Below the pieces are notes generated by a model that saw nothing but the letters and a program-made list of their open reading frames with translations, did no database searches and was not told where the DNA came from. Shown piece by piece: positions 40,816 to 49,862 of a stretch of DNA of 64,000 bases; positions within the stretch are counted from its first letter, which is position 1, and the number at the start of each line of letters is the position of its first letter. Both the position numbers and the translations under genes were made by a program. Source of the stretch: WJMT01 sp964445575 (GTDB lineage: Bacteria; Acidobacteriota; Aminicenantia; Aminicenantales; Aminicenantaceae); assembly GCA_964445575.1 (NCBI GenBank), contig CAYULB010000001.1:124001-188000 (forward strand), in the 5' to 3' direction.

Positions 40816-41619
40816 TCAGTGTTTTTTAAGTATATTTGCCGTTCCGTATATTAACAGAAAAATACAAGCCATTTGTATTATTTCTATTTTGTTTCCAAAG
40901 ACAAAGTAGGAGCAGAGAACCGGGTAAATAATCGCTGCTGAATACTGTACAGGACCAACCAGAATCATGTGTCCCAGTTTATAAGAGGCCTGAAGGGTTA
41001 TGAATGCAGCAATGGAAAAAAAAAGATAGATATAAAGATATGAAGAAGACAAATAGGAAATGACCTTGAATCCAGAAAAAGTTACCAGTAACTTTATGGT
41101 CACGATAATCATCCCAGTGGAAATGCCAGAAACTCCTGCAAAAAGAATCGGCTTGAGTCTTTTTGAGGTAGCTCTTAAAAAAGCTGATGCCAAGATAAAC
41201 AAAGGAAGTATAGAAAGAAAAATAAAATAAGGAATCCTCACGGTGGTTTGTTCATCTTTATGTTCAAATAGGTTCAGAAATAATATTGATAGAAAAATAA
41301 GAACTGCATAGATCAAATCAGATCTAAATAATTTTTCTCTGAGGATCAAATGGGAGAGAAAAACAAGCACGATGACTCCCCAGCCGGCAAAGGCGGAAAC
41401 AATATGAGGTTCTAAAAACTTGAGAGCCACAGCATTCGGCACGATCGTAGTGTTCATGATTATAAAACCCATTATCCATAAAGATAAGTTTTGGTAGTAT
41501 GTTTTATCTTTGTCTCCTTTATATCCTATCCAGGCGATACCTTTTTTCATCAAGATAAAACCAAAGGACAGCAGGGTATAAGCGAGAAGGGCAAGAAAAA
41601 TACTCAGCCATAAAGTCAT
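40816..41619 (-). CDS. DMT/EamA-like transporter
   Basis: 267 residues with about nine or ten hydrophobic helices and short loops, consistent with the drug/metabolite transporter superfamily. Features: GFILMKKGIAWIGYKGDKD near the start, LEPHIVSAFAGWGVIVLVFLSHLILREKL in the first half, and a second repeat ending GPVQYSAAIIYPVLCSYFVFG. The motif LSHLILREKL followed by a helix is typical of EamA halves. Substrate unknown. It is separated from neighbours by 44 and 93 bases. Confidence 0.7.
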   Translation of the reverse strand: MTLWLSIFLALLAYTLLSFGFILMKKGIAWIGYKGDKDKTYYQNLSLWIMGFIIMNTTIVPNAVALKFLEPHIVSAFAGWGVIVLVFLSHLILREKLFRSDLIYAVLIFLSILFLNLFEHKDEQTTVRIPYFIFLSILPLFILASAFLRATSKRLKPILFAGVSGISTGMIIVTIKLLVTFSGFKVISYLSSSYLYIYLFFSIAAFITLQASYKLGHMILVGPVQYSAAIIYPVLCSYFVFGNKIEIIQMACIFLLIYGTANILKKH

Positions 41620-41712
41620 AGAAAAGAAGAGAGAAGACAGAATTGGTGGAGAAATCCTTCACAGCTGGACTTTATCAAGGTTCTAGCAAAAAATCAGAAG
41701 TCGGGTTTTGGC

Positions 41713-41943
41713 TTATCGAGAAAGGTTAATTCCTATACCTAGAAGGATGACGAAAACGATCAGGTAAAAAACAACCATTATAGCTATCCAGGCAAGGGAG
41801 GCTTTAGCCCAGTTTGCTTTGCTGACTTTTGTGTTTGATCCGAATCCCCAAACAAAAAGAAGAACCAGATTCACTATGGGAATCGCCATTAAAAAAAGAG
41901 TTAAAAACCATTCACCAAAACTTACTTCCTTCTGTAATTCCAT
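41713..41943 (-). CDS. small two-helix membrane protein
   Basis: 76 residues with two membrane segments (about 12-31 and 49-71) joined by GFGSNTKVSKANWAKA. The pattern GEWFLTLFLMAIPIVNLVLL followed by this loop is a recurrent small membrane protein family of unknown function in many bacteria. The ribosome site AGGAGGTTATTGC precedes the ATG. A repeat element begins 27 bases upstream of the start. Confidence 0.75.
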   Translation of the reverse strand: MELQKEVSFGEWFLTLFLMAIPIVNLVLLFVWGFGSNTKVSKANWAKASLAWIAIMVVFYLIVFVILLGIGINLSR

Positions 41944-41969
41944 GCAATAACCTCCTATATGATATTTAA

Positions 41970-42379
41970 CCTGACCTATTCATAAAAAAATGGCGATGTT
42001 TTCATATTTGATTTCATTTTAGCGATATGCAAGATTTTATCAAGAGCATTGACTGGAACATTTTACCTGTTCGCATTTTCATTTTAGTCGCCATTTTTTT
42101 ACCNNNNNNNNNNNNNNNNNNNNNNNNNNNNNNNNNNNNNNNNNNNNNNNNNNNNNNNNNNNNNNNNNNNNNNNNNNNNNNNNNNNNNNNNNNNNNNNNN
42201 NNNTTGACTGGAACATTTTACCTGTTCGCATTTTCATTTTAGTCGCCATTTTTTTACCATAAAGAAGGCGAGCCGATCTCACTGCTTCTGCTTTGTTGCA
42301 GGGTATTCGCAGTGAAGGACCACACCTTCATACCCTGCGCCTCGCATCTGCAGCCACCTCGACTCGTGAATAGTCCATG
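41970..42379 (+). mobile_element. MITE-like element, long form, broken by an assembly gap
   Basis: The left AT-rich half runs 41970-42103 and stops at the gap. After the gap the last 55 bases of that half recur (42204-42258), then the G+C-rich half continues to about 42379 (ends TGAATAGTCCATG). It is probably one 255-bp element whose middle was duplicated by scaffolding. Confidence 0.8.
42104..42203. other. assembly gap (100 N)
   Basis: A run of exactly 100 N inside a MITE copy. Flanks 42049-42103 and 42204-42258 are the same 55-mer, as at the gap near 7.0 kb. Confidence 0.97.
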
Positions 42380-42383
42380 TTAA

Positions 42384-42518
42384 CCTGACCTATTCATAAA
42401 AAAATGGCGATGTTTTCATATTTGATTTCATTTTAGCGATATGCAAGATTTTATCAAGAGCATTGACTGGAACATTTTACCTGTTCGCATTTTCATTTTA
42501 GTCGCCATTTTTTTACCC
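42384..42518 (+). mobile_element. MITE-like element, left half only, adjacent copy
   Basis: A second AT-rich half begins 4 bases after the previous element. Its 134 bases match 41970-42103 with no difference I can see, then it ends at CCATTTTTTTACCC without the G+C-rich half or a right terminal repeat. Such exact identity suggests very recent duplication or an assembly loop. Bases 42519-42602 hold nothing else. Confidence 0.75.
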
Positions 42519-42602
42519 TTAAGGCAAGAATAAGACTAAAAACAGATTATAGGCACCTTATGAAAAAATCAATTGTTTTTTTATAATTTAACAAAGCCTT
42601 GT

Positions 42603-44354
42603 TTATTTACCAGCTGGTTTCAAATTTTCATTCTTGATGAGAGCTTTTTTCCATTCTTCAGAGAAAGAGATGCGCTGGCTCCTTCTCTGTTCTGAGTCAT
42701 AGATGCGGAAATGATTGTATTTGACCAGCAACCTATCGCCCAGATCCCACCATGCCTTTATGACTCTCGTGGCATGGGAAATCGAATAATCTGTGAGAAA
42801 TTGTTTAGCGAGCAGAGGGTTTTTTTTATAGAGACTTAAGGCGGTTTCTTCAACAGCTGGGATTTTTTCTATGGCTCCGTCTTCCCAAAAATCTTGTTCT
42901 TTTTTTACATCCTCTATGGCATAGGAATACACCACTTGAGTGTGAAAATCTACATAATCAAAGGCCCATCGGGCGGAGTGACGGCTGAATTCCCAATGGT
43001 CGCCGATGCTGAAGGAATCAGGCAAAGTTTTTATTCCTGCGTAAAGGGGCATATAGCATGAAGTGTCCTGTGCCCCAAAGGCAAGCCACACCACTCCCCC
43101 TATAGCATCTGGAAGCCAGCTTCTGCATACGGTGATGGTGGTGTATTCGACATTGTTCACACATATGCAGCGGGGGCTGGAGTAGCGTTCGTCCCTGAAT
43201 GTAAAACTTTGGAAGTAATTGGGATTGTTGAAAGGTCCTCCTTTCATCCCTTGGGATGGGTCAAATGAGGTTCCCTCATATTTATCCCTTGTAAGACTCA
43301 TGACATCTTTAAGAGAAATTTTTTTATCGGGCTTTACTGAAAAGGGAAGTTCCATATTGGGAGTGTCAGGGCTGAATTTTTTGGAAGGAGCAACCAGGTC
43401 AAAAAACCTCCACAATCGACCTCTCCGGCCTCCGCTTGAGACAGCACTTCCTTGGGTAGGGGAATAGGCTTTTTTCCAATAAAAAGGCTGTCCGCTTTCA
43501 GGGTCGTAAAATCCCTTTTTTACAGCAAATGAGATGACGTTTTCAGAGGCAAGAAACATATCTTTGTCATCAAGGTCAATCTCGCCGATCCGGGATTCAT
43601 TGGGACAGACACTGACATGGTCGTCCGGGACTCTCTGTGCGCACCATACAGCCCCTGGTTCTCCGCTTTCAGGTGTCCATAAAGGACCCACGGGCATTAT
43701 TTCAAAAATCCAAGCCTCCTCAGGGTCAGCTACTGCAAGCATTTCCCCGCTGTCATGAAAGCCGTATCCGTATTTTTCAGCAAGACTACCCATGAGTTTT
43801 ATGGCTTCCCGGGCTGTCCTGCATCTTTCCATGGCAATAAGGGTCAGCATGGTTATATCGAATTTTGCGGCTGGGGTGGGATTTCTCATCTCTCTCCTGC
43901 ATCCAATGGTAGATTCTCCCATAGCTAACTGATGTTCATTCATATAACCAAAGACTCCGTGCAAATAGGCGTAGGTATGTGTAGCCTGAGAGATTTCTAG
44001 TCCGGTATACCCCTCTTTAAAAGCCATATTCCATTTCCCCCCCTGTTCCGGAGGCCATGTCTTTATTTGATTTATGTGGTAGATTTTTCTTGTCTCTTCT
44101 GGCCCATAGTCTGCAGCAGGCACATAATGCCACGTCCAATCACAGATCCCACAATCAGCTGTATGAGTGGTCATAACAGAGCCGTCTGTTGAAGCATTTT
44201 TCCCAACCAGTATAGATGTGCATCCTGAAGAGAAAAGATTTTCTGCATCTTCTTTTGGTTCTTTGAATGAGGGTGTTAAAAGGATAAGAAAACCCACTGT
44301 CATGATGGCAAAGAAAGATATTCCCTTAAAAACAGTTTTATTTTTCGACCTCAC
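42603..44354 (-). CDS. C69-family dipeptidase
   Basis: 583 residues, an exported Ntn-hydrolase of peptidase family C69 (PepD-like). A membrane/signal segment (about 10-28) is followed by the self-exposed nucleophile Cys45 in SSGCTSILVGKNAS. DGSVMTTHTADCG and GYGFHDSGEMLAVADPEEAW are typical of the family. The substrate is likely dipeptides at the cell surface or in the periplasm. It overlaps the amino-acid racemase gene upstream by 4 bases, so the pair is translationally coupled. Confidence 0.9.
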   Translation of the reverse strand: MRSKNKTVFKGISFFAIMTVGFLILLTPSFKEPKEDAENLFSSGCTSILVGKNASTDGSVMTTHTADCGICDWTWHYVPAADYGPEETRKIYHINQIKTWPPEQGGKWNMAFKEGYTGLEISQATHTYAYLHGVFGYMNEHQLAMGESTIGCRREMRNPTPAAKFDITMLTLIAMERCRTAREAIKLMGSLAEKYGYGFHDSGEMLAVADPEEAWIFEIMPVGPLWTPESGEPGAVWCAQRVPDDHVSVCPNESRIGEIDLDDKDMFLASENVISFAVKKGFYDPESGQPFYWKKAYSPTQGSAVSSGGRRGRLWRFFDLVAPSKKFSPDTPNMELPFSVKPDKKISLKDVMSLTRDKYEGTSFDPSQGMKGGPFNNPNYFQSFTFRDERYSSPRCICVNNVEYTTITVCRSWLPDAIGGVVWLAFGAQDTSCYMPLYAGIKTLPDSFSIGDHWEFSRHSARWAFDYVDFHTQVVYSYAIEDVKKEQDFWEDGAIEKIPAVEETALSLYKKNPLLAKQFLTDYSISHATRVIKAWWDLGDRLLVKYNHFRIYDSEQRRSQRISFSEEWKKALIKNENLKPAGK

Positions 44355-45100
44355 TTTTTACCTCCCTTAGGGGTTTTGTTTTTGGTTTGGTATCCTGCTT
44401 CTTTTAAGGCCTTTCTTACTGTAATGCGCATGGGTTCAATGGTAAGGACCGGAACGTCTTCTGGTTTGAGGGCCAGGGGTATCTCAGTACATCCGGCGAT
44501 CACAGCTTCAGCTCCCTTTTTGACAAGAGAGGCTGCAGTGTGAAGAATAATTTTTCGACTGAGGCCGGTTTTATACCCAGCTTTTATTCCTTTTTTACCG
44601 AAAATAGCATTCATAACCCTTTTCTGATCATTTTTACTGGGGGTGATCAGCTCAATTCCTCTTTGAGCAAAGGCTTTATGAAATATTTCTGACTCAATGG
44701 TACCTGTACTGGATAAAAGACCTGCTTTTTTAATATCTGGATTTTTGGTTTTGGCCCAATTGACCGATTCGTCAATAAGACTTAAGAAATTAAATTTCAA
44801 TTCCTTTTTAACAGCAGGGATGAAATAATGAGCTGTGACGCAGGGTATGACAATGATTTCTGCCCCTGCTTTTTTAAGAGTTGATATTCCCTTTTTAAGA
44901 TAAGGTACAGGATTTTTGCCTGATCCGAATATGGCGTCAGTCCTAGGGGGTATCTCAGGATTGCTGTAAATGATAATTCTGGCGTGATCTTGGTCCTTTT
45001 CAGCCTTGGTTTCATTGATAAAAAGATGAAACATGAAAACCGTTGCTTCGGGGCCCATGCCACCCAGTATTCCAATGATTTTCTTTTTTTTTCTATCCAT
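44351..45100 (-). CDS. aspartate/glutamate racemase family protein
   Basis: 249 residues of the cofactor-independent Asp/Glu racemase superfamily. GILGGMGPEAT opens the protein; the two catalytic cysteines are Cys87 (VIPCVTAHYF) and Cys204 (VIAGCTEIPLAL), both present, so it is probably active. Closest in style to the aspartate racemase group, which may use Asp or Glu. The 4-bp overlap with the C69 dipeptidase suggests processing of D-amino-acid dipeptides, for example from peptidoglycan (inference). Confidence 0.9.
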   Translation of the reverse strand: MDRKKKKIIGILGGMGPEATVFMFHLFINETKAEKDQDHARIIIYSNPEIPPRTDAIFGSGKNPVPYLKKGISTLKKAGAEIIVIPCVTAHYFIPAVKKELKFNFLSLIDESVNWAKTKNPDIKKAGLLSSTGTIESEIFHKAFAQRGIELITPSKNDQKRVMNAIFGKKGIKAGYKTGLSRKIILHTAASLVKKGAEAVIAGCTEIPLALKPEDVPVLTIEPMRITVRKALKEAGYQTKNKTPKGGKK

Positions 45101-45182
45101 CTCTGTTTGGTCCTTTATGTCATGGATGGTTTGGTTTTAAGAGCGATTTTAAGTTCATAATTATTTTTTCATCCGGATTTAG

Positions 45183-45433
45183 CCTGGATTATTCACGAGT
45201 CGAGGCCGCTGCAGATGCGAGGCGCAGGGTATGAAGCAGTGGTCCTTCACTGCGAATGCTCTGCAACGAAGCAGATTCAGTGAGATCGGTTCGCCTGTAA
45301 GGTAATAAAATGGCGATAAAAATAAAAGACAAACAAGAAAAATGTTCAAGACATTGTTCTTGAAAAAATCTTGTACATAACTGAAAATAAGTTGATAATG
45401 AGAATATTGCCATTTTTTTATGAATAAGTCAGG
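45183..45433 (-). mobile_element. MITE-like element, long form
   Basis: 251 bp, same orientation as the 38.2-kb copy: CCTGGATTATTCACGAG to TGAATAAGTCAGG. The G+C-rich half comes first, then the ATGGCGAT hairpin. Flanks TTAG and TTAA match only partly as a target duplication. It lies in the divergent region between the racemase and the 45592 gene. Confidence 0.85.
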
Positions 45434-45500
45434 TTAAAAGAATATCACAATCAAATGGCTCCGTCATTGAAAATTTTTTCAAAGTAATTCTGCATAAAAA

Positions 45501-45528
45501 TTGACACAACCCTGATTTTTGATATAAT
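45501..45528 (+). promoter_or_regulatory. sigma70-type promoter
   Basis: Perfect -35 TTGACA (45501-45506) and perfect -10 TATAAT (45523-45528) with a 16-base spacer, 63 bases upstream of the ATG at 45592, which itself has AAGGAGGG. The best promoter match noticed in the window. Confidence 0.75.
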
Positions 45529-45591
45529 TATCAGGCAAAAAGGAAAAGTACAAAACAAGGTACATTATTATGGATATAATAAGGAGGGAAA

Positions 45592-46161
45592 ATGAAAAAG
45601 AGTACCGTTATTTTTCTGGTAGCATCCTTTGTTCAATTTATCACTGTTTCTGCATTTGCCACTAATTCACATTCATTGGATAAGGACAGCTCAATGGTTG
45701 AGGAGTTTTCTTTGAAAACCGACTACACCAGCCGAATCAACATGAAAGAAGCTCTTTTTTCTGTAAACAAACCAGAAGCTGGAGCAATGATACTGATTCA
45801 AGAGAATGCCGAAGCCATGTCCTTGGAAGAAGAAATTAAATCCTTAAAGAAAAAAAGAACCGGGTATTTGGTAGGGGCAGTGGGTCTTTTGGGGCTTGCG
45901 GGATTCAGTATCTATCAATTCACTCAGGTTGAACCTACCAAGGGAGCCCATGCTGGTGCTGGTGAGGCCGAGGGAGAAACAAGCAGTACAACAGGAATGG
46001 GGAAAATGGTTTGGGTAACTCTCGGTGCGATTTCTGGAGCTATAGGAGCGGTTTTGATAAGCAGTTATTCAAAGACCAATAAAGAGATTAAAGCTAAAGA
46101 AAAAGAACTTGAAAATTTATCCCAAGCCCAGGAGAGACTGGCTCGAGCTCTGAGCAAATAG
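45592..46161 (+). CDS. hypothetical exported membrane protein with coiled coils
   Basis: 189 residues with a signal peptide ending near SAFATNS, a charged helix (SLEEEIKSLKKKRTG), a first membrane segment (about 92-107), a Gly/Ala/Thr-rich loop, a second membrane segment (about 140-158) and a C-terminal coiled coil (KAKEKELENLSQAQERLA). It has a very strong promoter and ribosome site, so it may be abundantly expressed. No family recognised. Confidence 0.75.
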   Translation: MKKSTVIFLVASFVQFITVSAFATNSHSLDKDSSMVEEFSLKTDYTSRINMKEALFSVNKPEAGAMILIQENAEAMSLEEEIKSLKKKRTGYLVGAVGLLGLAGFSIYQFTQVEPTKGAHAGAGEAEGETSSTTGMGKMVWVTLGAISGAIGAVLISSYSKTNKEIKAKEKELENLSQAQERLARALSK

Positions 46162-46250
46162 ACAAGCAAAAAAGAATTACATCAGCTAGGTGTGAATTTC
46201 TTTAAGTCCATAGATTGTTGACCTAAAAATAAGTCAAACTCATTGAACTG

Positions 46251-48398
46251 CTACTGAGAAATGCCAAGAAGGTCCAGCATGAACGCATATTCCAAGGCAG
46301 TCCTCTTGTAGCGTTCAAAACGACCGGAAGCTCCTCCATGCCCTGATTCCATGTCTGCGTCCAGAATAAGAAGATTATCATCAGTCTTGAGGCCTCTTAA
46401 TCTAGCCACCCATTTGGCAGGCTCAAAATATTGGACTTGGGAGTCATGAAGGCCGGTTGTTACCAGGATAGCTGGATAATCTTGGACTTTGACATTATCA
46501 TAAGGGGAATAGGAGAGCATATATTCATAATATTTCTTATCTTTAGGATTTCCCCATTCATCAAATTCGCTGGTGGTAAGAGGAATGCTTTCATCCAGCA
46601 TAGTGGTCACCACATCCACCCAAGGTACCGCAGCTATCACTCCTTTCCAAAGGTCAGGCCTCATGTTGAGAACCGCACCCATTAGCAGACCGCCAGCGCT
46701 TCCACCCATAGTAAAAAGCATGTCCGGATTGGTGTGTCCTTCATTGATAAGAAATTCTGCACAGTTAATAAAGTCAGTAAATGTGTTTTTCTTATTGAGC
46801 AGTTTTCCTTCTTCATACCAGTCCCTTCCCATCTCAGAACCGCCTCTTATATGAGCTATGGCATAGATGAATCCTCTGTCTAAAAGACTCAGCCTTTCGG
46901 AACTAAAACGGGGATCCATGCTGGCTCCGTAGGAGCCGTATCCATAAAGAAGAAGCGGATTGTTTTTGTCTTTGGTCAATCCTTTCCTATAAACCATAGA
47001 TATGGGAATACGGGTGCCGTCTCGGGCTGTAGCCCAAAGGCGTTCACTGTGATAGTCATCCGGATCAAATTCACCCAGTACCTCCTGGCGTTTGAGCAGT
47101 GTTTTCTCACCGGTCTTCATGTGGTAATCATAGACAGAATTAGGGGTGGTGAGAGATGAATAAGAATAGCGAAGAGTCTCAGTGTCAAATTCATAGTTAT
47201 TGGTGGGATAGGCTACATAAGCTTCTTCATCAAACGGGATATAGTAATCCTTATCCTCTGATTGACTCATGACCCTTATCTGCCGGAGCCCGTCTTTTCT
47301 TTCACTCAGAACCAAAAAGTCTTCAAACACCTCAATGCTGTTGAGAAGCACATCCTTACGGTGAGGGACCCCTTCCTTCCAGTTGGATTTCTCTGTTTTG
47401 TTGAGATCAGTTTCCATAAGACGAAAATTTTTGGCATCCCAATTGGTTACTATATAAAATTTATCCTTATAATGGGAAATGGAATACTCGTGGTCTTTTT
47501 CTCTTTCCTGGAAAAGTTTAAAGTCTCCAAAAGGATTGTCCGCGTCCAGATAACGCATTTCAGTTGACAGAGTATGATAAGATGCGATGATGAGAAATCG
47601 GTCAGACTTTGTTTTGTAAACAGTGGTGGAAAAAGTATTGTCCTTTTCATGATAAATTTCTGTATCTCGAGAAGGATCTGTGCCCATAACATGCCGGAAT
47701 ATTTTAAAGGCCCTGAGGGTGTCGTCTTTAGTGGTGTAAAAGAAGGTTTTGTTATCATTGGCCCAAACAGCGCTTCCTGTGGTGTTGGGAATCTCATCAT
47801 CCAAAATTTCTCCAGTGGAAAGGTTCTTGATGTGCAGAGTGTATTTTCTTCGGCTGACTGTATCCACACCATAGGAGAGATAATTGTTATTGGGACTGAC
47901 ATTTAATCCGGTCACGTTAAAGAATGAATGACCTTTGGCCATTTCCTGGACATTCAGCATAATTTCTTCTTCAGCATCCAGACTGCCTTTTTTCCTGGCA
48001 TAAATGGGATAATCGTCTCCTTCTTCGTAACGGGTGTAATAAAAATACCCGTTGTCAAAGTAAGGAACAGACATATCTGTCTTTTTTATTCTCCCCACGA
48101 TCTCATTATAAAGTTTGTCTTGAAGCTCTTCTGTGTGCTTCATTACAGCCTCTTTGTATGCGTTTTCGGCTTTAAGGTATTCTATGACTTTTGGATTATC
48201 CCTTTGGTTTAGCCAGTAGTAATTATCAATTCGAGTGTCTCCATGAATGGTTAATTCTTTGGGTATTTTTTCTGCTTTTGGAGGCATTATGGACTCCTCT
48301 TTTTTATTTTTAGCACAGCCAAAAATCATCAGCAACCCGACTACGGTGAATAAAAATATAATTCCTGTTTTTTTTACATGACTGAGAGAATGAATCAT
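46251..48398 (-). CDS. prolyl oligopeptidase family (S9, oligopeptidase B-like) lipoprotein
   Basis: 715 residues. The N-terminal segment ends in a lipobox-like IFGC at about residue 28, so the enzyme is probably a lipoprotein. A seven-blade propeller part begins TRIDNYYWLNQRDNP; the catalytic alpha/beta-hydrolase part holds LLLYGYGSYGASMDP, the nucleophile Ser567 in MGGSAGGLLMGA, Asp in GLHDSQVQY and His in MESGHGGASG. The oligopeptidase B branch cleaves after basic residues in short peptides. A degenerate repeat element ends its upstream region 20 bases away. Confidence 0.93.
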   Translation of the reverse strand: MIHSLSHVKKTGIIFLFTVVGLLMIFGCAKNKKEESIMPPKAEKIPKELTIHGDTRIDNYYWLNQRDNPKVIEYLKAENAYKEAVMKHTEELQDKLYNEIVGRIKKTDMSVPYFDNGYFYYTRYEEGDDYPIYARKKGSLDAEEEIMLNVQEMAKGHSFFNVTGLNVSPNNNYLSYGVDTVSRRKYTLHIKNLSTGEILDDEIPNTTGSAVWANDNKTFFYTTKDDTLRAFKIFRHVMGTDPSRDTEIYHEKDNTFSTTVYKTKSDRFLIIASYHTLSTEMRYLDADNPFGDFKLFQEREKDHEYSISHYKDKFYIVTNWDAKNFRLMETDLNKTEKSNWKEGVPHRKDVLLNSIEVFEDFLVLSERKDGLRQIRVMSQSEDKDYYIPFDEEAYVAYPTNNYEFDTETLRYSYSSLTTPNSVYDYHMKTGEKTLLKRQEVLGEFDPDDYHSERLWATARDGTRIPISMVYRKGLTKDKNNPLLLYGYGSYGASMDPRFSSERLSLLDRGFIYAIAHIRGGSEMGRDWYEEGKLLNKKNTFTDFINCAEFLINEGHTNPDMLFTMGGSAGGLLMGAVLNMRPDLWKGVIAAVPWVDVVTTMLDESIPLTTSEFDEWGNPKDKKYYEYMLSYSPYDNVKVQDYPAILVTTGLHDSQVQYFEPAKWVARLRGLKTDDNLLILDADMESGHGGASGRFERYKRTALEYAFMLDLLGISQ

Positions 48399-48417
48399 TT
48401 CCTTCCTCCTTTATTTA

Positions 48418-48556
48418 CCTGAACCATTCATAAAAAAATGGCAATGTTACTATTATTAATTTATTTTCAGCCGGAGGCAAGGTTTTTTTCAAGGTCGCAT
48501 CGGTGACTGCTGAATTTCATTAAGCTCATAATATTTCGAATTGTGAATGATTTAGA
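48418..48556. mobile_element. degenerate MITE-like element
   Basis: The left end, CCTGAACCATTCATAAAAAA followed by ATGGCAATG, is clear; the middle has diverged after the TTATTTTCAG segment and the right end is only recognisable as TTGTGAATGATTTAG. It is the most decayed copy, lying between the divergent S9 peptidase and REC-PAS-PAS genes. Confidence 0.55.
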
Positions 48557-48606
48557 ATAATTGAATTTATAATTTTTTTTTAATAAAATACTAAAAACAG
48601 ACAACA

Positions 48607-49755
48607 ATGGACTCATCCAAAGAAGAAAAAAACCAGCAGAAAAAAATACTGGTAGTTGAAGATGAGGTGATAGTGGGGAGTGACATTAAGCAGGTTTTAG
48701 AATACCGCGGGTACCAGGTGCCAGAGATCATTTCATCGGGGGAAGAGGCTCTTGAAAAGATAAAAGAAATAAAACCAGACTTGGTGCTTTTGGATATCAA
48801 GCTGGCAGGAAAAATGGATGGAATTGAAACCGCCCAGAGGATAAGAAGCCAGAATGATATTCCCATTGTTTATCTGACTGCTTTAGGGGACGACAAAACA
48901 TTCCAGAGAGCCAAACAAACAGATCCTTTCGGCTATATTTACAAACCAGCTGAAGAAAAAGATCTGATAGCCACTGTGGAGACGGCCCTGTATAAACACA
49001 GTATTCAGAAAAAGCTCCTTGAAAGTGAGAAAAAATTCAGAAATTTGTTTGAAATGTCAAAGGAAGCCATTTATATATCCTCAATCGATCCAAAGATTGA
49101 GGATACTAACCCAGCTTTTTTAGAAATGTTCGGGTATTCATCAGATGAGATAAAAAAGATTGATGAAAGAGAGCTTTACCATGACCCTAAAGACAGATTG
49201 AGAATCAAGAATTCAATCGAATCCCGAGGATTTATAAAAGATTTCCCTTTAAAAATGAAAACCAAACAGGGTTCTTTTTTGGACTGTCTGGTCACAGCCA
49301 CCTGCCGAAAGGATACTTCAGATAATCTTTCTGGATACCAAGGCATCATTCGTGATGTAACAGAAGAGAAAAGGATGCAAAAGAAGTTAAAGGAGTCAGA
49401 AAAAAAATACAGAGATCTCTTTGAGTATTCCAATGATGCGGTCTTTCTCATGAGTCCGGAGGGAGAACAAGTTGATTTTAACAGGAAAGCTGCTGAGCTG
49501 GTGGGCTACAGTGAGGAAGAGCTTAAGGGAATACCGTTTACAGAACTGATAGCAGAATCAGAACGAAAAGATGCCCAGAGCAAATTAGAGGAAATCAAAA
49601 GGAAAAAGACCATTCCGGTCTACAGACGCACTGTCAAAAAAAAGGACGGGACAAAACTTCAGGTTGAAATCAATTTATCTTTGATCTCTGATTCAGAAGG
49701 GAATCCTTTTCTTATCCAAAGTATTGTCCGGGATATTTCCGAGCAAAGGTCATAG
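48607..49755 (+). CDS. REC-PAS-PAS signalling protein without an output domain
   Basis: 382 residues. An N-terminal receiver (KILVVEDEVIV, phospho-acceptor Asp in LVLLDIKLAGKMDG) is followed by two PAS domains with PAC motifs (about 137-255 and 260-380; each starts SEKKFRNLF or SEKKYRDLF). The frame ends at DISEQRS, exactly where a kinase or cyclase domain usually begins, so the protein is either a complete sensor adaptor or a truncated kinase. No strong ribosome site precedes the ATG. Confidence 0.85.
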   Translation: MDSSKEEKNQQKKILVVEDEVIVGSDIKQVLEYRGYQVPEIISSGEEALEKIKEIKPDLVLLDIKLAGKMDGIETAQRIRSQNDIPIVYLTALGDDKTFQRAKQTDPFGYIYKPAEEKDLIATVETALYKHSIQKKLLESEKKFRNLFEMSKEAIYISSIDPKIEDTNPAFLEMFGYSSDEIKKIDERELYHDPKDRLRIKNSIESRGFIKDFPLKMKTKQGSFLDCLVTATCRKDTSDNLSGYQGIIRDVTEEKRMQKKLKESEKKYRDLFEYSNDAVFLMSPEGEQVDFNRKAAELVGYSEEELKGIPFTELIAESERKDAQSKLEEIKRKKTIPVYRRTVKKKDGTKLQVEINLSLISDSEGNPFLIQSIVRDISEQRS

Positions 49756-49837
49756 CTGTGCCTTCCTCCATTAATTTCACTAAAGAGAAACTTCAAGAAT
49801 TTAAGGAAAGTGTCCTTGCTTTTGGAGAAATTTTAGG

Positions 49838-49862
49838 GAAACAGCTTCCTGTTTTTATTTTT
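49838..49862 (+). terminator. weak hairpin terminator candidate
   Basis: AAACAG-CTTC-CTGTTT stem-loop followed by a T-rich tract, about 85 bases after the REC-PAS-PAS stop and overlapping the 3' end of the convergent transglutaminase gene. The stem is only 6 bp. Confidence 0.35.

Noticed and set aside
42027..42282. Frames running through the N gap
   Set aside because: They are translated across unknown bases and repeat-element sequence, so no coding claim is possible.
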